The notes beneath the pieces are model-generated. The model was given only the letters and a program-made list of their open reading frames with translations. It was not told the origin of the DNA and ran no database searches. Positions 61,775 through 64,000 of a DNA stretch of 64,000 bases are shown piece after piece. Source of the DNA: Arthrobacter sp. AK04 (GTDB lineage Bacteria; Actinomycetota; Actinomycetes; Actinomycetales; Micrococcaceae); the NCBI RefSeq assembly GCF_021129155.1, contig NZ_JAJOMC010000003.1:62001-126000 (forward strand), given 5' to 3'. The translations under genes and the position numbers were made by a program. The first letter of the stretch is position 1, and each line of letters opens with the position of its first letter.

Positions 61775-63349
61775 ATGGCACTTCGCGTAGCCTGCATTGG
61801 CGGCGGTCCTGGCGGACTGTTCTTCTCAACCCTGTTCAAGCAGACCGTCCCAGACGCCGAGGTCGTGCTCTTTGAACGCAACCAGGCCACCGATGCTTTC
61901 GGCTTCGGTGTTGTCTTTTCAGATGCGACACTGAGCCGGATCAATGATGCGGATCCGGTGGTCCGGGACGGCCTCCGCGACCACGGCACGCACTGGGACG
62001 ACATCGAAGTTTGGCTCAAAGGTGAGCAGAAGTCCTTCACCGGCAATGGCATGGCAGCCATCTACCGTAAGACACTCCTTCAGCTGATGCAGGAACGGGC
62101 AGCGGAAGCCGGCGTGGATATGCGGTTTGGGCAGTACATACCTGATCTGTCGCAGCTCAAAGACTTCGATCTGATCGTCGGCGCTGACGGCGCCAACTCA
62201 TCGACCCGCGAACAGCTCGGTGAAAGCCTGGGCCACACAGCGGAGACGGCAAGCGCCAAGTTCATCTGGTTCGGCACGAGCCACATATTCAAGGGCATGA
62301 CATTTATCCACCGTAAGAGCGAGTTCGGAAACTTCGCCGTCCATGGCTACCCGATCAGCGACAATCTGAGCACCTTCATCGTTGAGACTGACGAAGAGAC
62401 CTGGCGCAAGGCCGGACTCGACGAATTCGATGTCAGCCAGCCCCCGGGGCCTTCGGACCTGAAGACCCAGCGATTCCTCGAAAAGCTCTTCGCCGAGGAC
62501 ATCAATGGCGAGCCGCTGGTGGCCAACAGCTCCCGTTGGGCTAACTTCCGCACCCGCCGTACACGCACTTGGCACAAAGGAAACGTCGTGTTGCTCGGGG
62601 ACGCGGTGCACACGGCCCACTTCTCCGTGGGCTCCGGCACCAAGATGGCCATGGAAGATGCCATCACTCTGGTCCGTGAAGTCGCCGCACACCAAGATGA
62701 CCTTGAACAGGCTTTCACAAACTACGAGGCCGAACGCCAGCCACAGGTGGCCAAAATTCAGAACCAGGCACGCGGCGGCCTTAGCTGGTGGGAGCACTTC
62801 GGCAGGTATTACGACGCGTTCGACCCTACACAGTTCACTTTCCATTTCTTCTCCCGCAGCATCGACATCGACAAGATCCGCCTGCGTGACCCGGAGCTGG
62901 TCGCTTCCACGGAACAGGACTGGCTGGACAGGCACGGGAACGCGCCCCTCGAAACGCCGCTAACTGCGGGGACGGCCGAGTTCAGCGGGCGCCTGCTGAC
63001 CATCTCGCCCGAGGGCGCAGGTGCTACCTTGACCGGCCCAGGCGGCAGCCTTGCTTTGGTCACTGATCCGGCTGAGGCCAACATCAGTAACGGGCTCCTA
63101 CTCACAGCACCGGACACGGAACCGGGTCTGGCTGCCGCTTTCGCACAATTGCCTGCCGAGGCTGCCGCTGTTGTGATTCGGGGCGGCAACGCATTCACCC
63201 GGATCCTCCTTTCAGAGGAAGCCCGTCTCGGACGCGGTCTGACAAGTGTCATCGTCGATGATCGGGGACCGGCGTCAAACCTGACTTTGGTTCTTTCCGG
63301 CCGTGCTGACGCCGTCGCTACAGCAAACGTGGAGGGCAGCGATGCATAG
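61775..63349 (+). CDS. FAD-dependent aryl-CoA monooxygenase (salicylyl-CoA 5-hydroxylase-like)
   Basis: 524 residues. FAD-binding GGGPGG (about 7-12), the conserved FGFGVVFSDATL region, DLIVGADGANS (about 128-138) and the ribityl-binding GNVVLLGDAVHTAHFSVGSGTKMAMEDA (about 270-297). This pattern matches salicylyl-CoA 5-hydroxylase and the N-terminal half of anthraniloyl-CoA monooxygenase. Those bifunctional proteins continue with an old-yellow-enzyme domain; here about 120 residues of another kind follow (about 395-524, Gly/Ala-rich, with no FMN barrel). It would hydroxylate the ring of an aryl-CoA. It overlaps the next gene by 8 bp. Confidence 0.82.
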   Translation: MALRVACIGGGPGGLFFSTLFKQTVPDAEVVLFERNQATDAFGFGVVFSDATLSRINDADPVVRDGLRDHGTHWDDIEVWLKGEQKSFTGNGMAAIYRKTLLQLMQERAAEAGVDMRFGQYIPDLSQLKDFDLIVGADGANSSTREQLGESLGHTAETASAKFIWFGTSHIFKGMTFIHRKSEFGNFAVHGYPISDNLSTFIVETDEETWRKAGLDEFDVSQPPGPSDLKTQRFLEKLFAEDINGEPLVANSSRWANFRTRRTRTWHKGNVVLLGDAVHTAHFSVGSGTKMAMEDAITLVREVAAHQDDLEQAFTNYEAERQPQVAKIQNQARGGLSWWEHFGRYYDAFDPTQFTFHFFSRSIDIDKIRLRDPELVASTEQDWLDRHGNAPLETPLTAGTAEFSGRLLTISPEGAGATLTGPGGSLALVTDPAEANISNGLLLTAPDTEPGLAAAFAQLPAEAAAVVIRGGNAFTRILLSEEARLGRGLTSVIVDDRGPASNLTLVLSGRADAVATANVEGSDA

Positions 63350-64000
63350 CTTGTCCCCCCTCTTTGCCCCCCGTGGCATCGTCGTCGTCGGTGCATCCTC
63401 CAGCCCCGAAAAGCTCGGTGCAGTCATGGCACAATCCCTTTCGAGCTATAGCGCACCCGTCGAGCTGGTGAATAACCGGGGCGAGAACGGAATGCACGCC
63501 AGCATCGCAGAGGCTGCTGCCGCAATTCCCGGCGGCCCGGACCTGGCCGTGCTGTGCGTCCCTGCAGCCGTAACGGCCCAGGCATTGCGTGACAGTGCAG
63601 CGCATGGCGCCAGAGCAGCTTTGGTTTGTGCAGGTGGTTTTGCTGAAGCGGGCGGTCCCGGCATCGAGTACTCCGCTCAGGTAAAGGATGCCGTTCGTGA
63701 CACTGGCATCCGCCTGCTTGGCCCGAACACCTCGGGCTTCTTCGTCCCGGGCCGCAACTTGCGGGCCAGTTTCGTTCCCGGTGTCGCTGAGCTGGAGCCG
63801 GGCGCGGTGGCCGTTGTGGCCGCCAGCGGCGGCGTGAACCACGTCCTTGCCTTCCACCTGCAACGTTCCGGTGCAGGCGTCAGTCTCGCTGTGGGTATCG
63901 GAGCAGGCACGGACATCACCGCACCCGACGTCTTGGACTACCTGATTACCGATCAGCAAACCAAGGCTGTAGCCCTCCATCTGGAAACCGTTTCTGATGG
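63342..64000 (+). CDS. NDP-forming acyl-CoA ligase / CoA-binding protein (partial, 3' end beyond window)
   Basis: 219 codons visible. It starts MHSLSPLFAPRGIVVVGASS, the CoA-binding Rossmann domain of ADP/GDP-forming acyl-CoA synthetases. LLGPNTSGFFVPGRNL follows near residue 125, then the succinyl-CoA-ligase-like domain (VVAASGGVNHVLAFHLQRSG). It would make an acyl-CoA from a free acid. Its start overlaps the hydroxylase stop by 8 bp, so the ligase probably supplies that enzyme's aryl-CoA substrate. The catalytic His and ATP-grasp part are outside the window. Confidence 0.8.
   Translation, partial: MHSLSPLFAPRGIVVVGASSSPEKLGAVMAQSLSSYSAPVELVNNRGENGMHASIAEAAAAIPGGPDLAVLCVPAAVTAQALRDSAAHGARAALVCAGGFAEAGGPGIEYSAQVKDAVRDTGIRLLGPNTSGFFVPGRNLRASFVPGVAELEPGAVAVVAASGGVNHVLAFHLQRSGAGVSLAVGIGAGTDITAPDVLDYLITDQQTKAVALHLETVSD

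Overview
The window looks like chromosome of a high-GC actinobacterium, most like the Arthrobacter / Paenarthrobacter / Pseudarthrobacter group. This is inferred from protein families, GC-rich codon use, TANNNT-type -10 boxes and a sigma-54-like activator that has lost its sigma-54 contact motif; no 16S or marker gene is present. Nearly all of it is accessory catabolic DNA with dense transcriptional regulators. I see no rRNA, tRNA or CRISPR array.

Region 1 (1-10.2 kb) is a polyol/sugar catabolic locus. It has a class II aldolase (cut by the left edge), an ABC importer (binding lipoprotein and two permeases), a zinc polyol dehydrogenase, an MFS polyol permease, a GntR/HutC repressor, a class I DhnA-type aldolase and an FGGY kinase. 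Four copies of TGTACGTACA lie in its promoter regions, and a 17-bp palindrome lies in front of the GntR gene, so it looks like one locally controlled regulon. Likely chemistry: polyol to ketose, to ketose phosphate, to aldol cleavage.

Region 2 (10.2-21.6 kb) is a mobile/accessory block. A frameshifted small gene and a 89-residue protein precede a complete Tn7-like transposition operon on the minus strand: TnsA-like endonuclease, TnsB-like DDE transposase, TnsC/TniB ATPase, and a TniQ protein carrying about four tandem 70-residue zinc-ribbon repeats. To its right are a PLD-like protein, an HTH-like protein, a metallophosphoesterase and several unknown small proteins, then about 0.5 kb of apparent gene debris. 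Element ends were not identified.

Region 3 (21.6-40.4 kb) holds a PadR/MFS/oxidoreductase group. Next is a beta-oxidation operon (SDR, CaiB CoA-transferase, acyl-CoA dehydrogenase, thiolase, enoyl-CoA hydratase, 3-hydroxyacyl-CoA dehydrogenase) with a LysR gene. An AcoR/MimR-like regulator then diverges from a Baeyer-Villiger monooxygenase, aldehyde dehydrogenase and alcohol dehydrogenase operon. Together these would fit oxidation of a cyclic or linear ketone to a carboxylic or dicarboxylic acid followed by beta-oxidation. An isochorismatase-fold protein without its cysteine, a decayed esterase and a VOC protein follow.

Region 4 (40.9-52.5 kb) is a long minus-strand operon: two-subunit CoA-transferase, muconate-cycloisomerase/mandelate-racemase-type enzyme, zinc dehydrogenase, cyclase-family hydrolase, SDR, a frameshifted thiolase, a small protein and a thioesterase. 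It diverges from a LysR gene. Downstream on the plus strand are an Nramp-fold transporter lacking the DPGN metal motif and a 3-hydroxyisobutyrate-dehydrogenase-type reductase. Its substrate is unknown, and it is the best candidate here for an undescribed pathway.

Region 5 (52.7-64 kb) has an MFS/TetR pair, a decayed alcohol dehydrogenase, a second TetR, then an aromatic alcohol/aldehyde module: benzyl-alcohol-type dehydrogenase, salicylaldehyde-type dehydrogenase, aromatic acid:H+ symporter, PaaX regulator, a salicylyl-CoA-hydroxylase-like flavoprotein and an NDP-forming acyl-CoA ligase cut by the right edge. This suggests CoA-dependent degradation of a salicylate-like acid.
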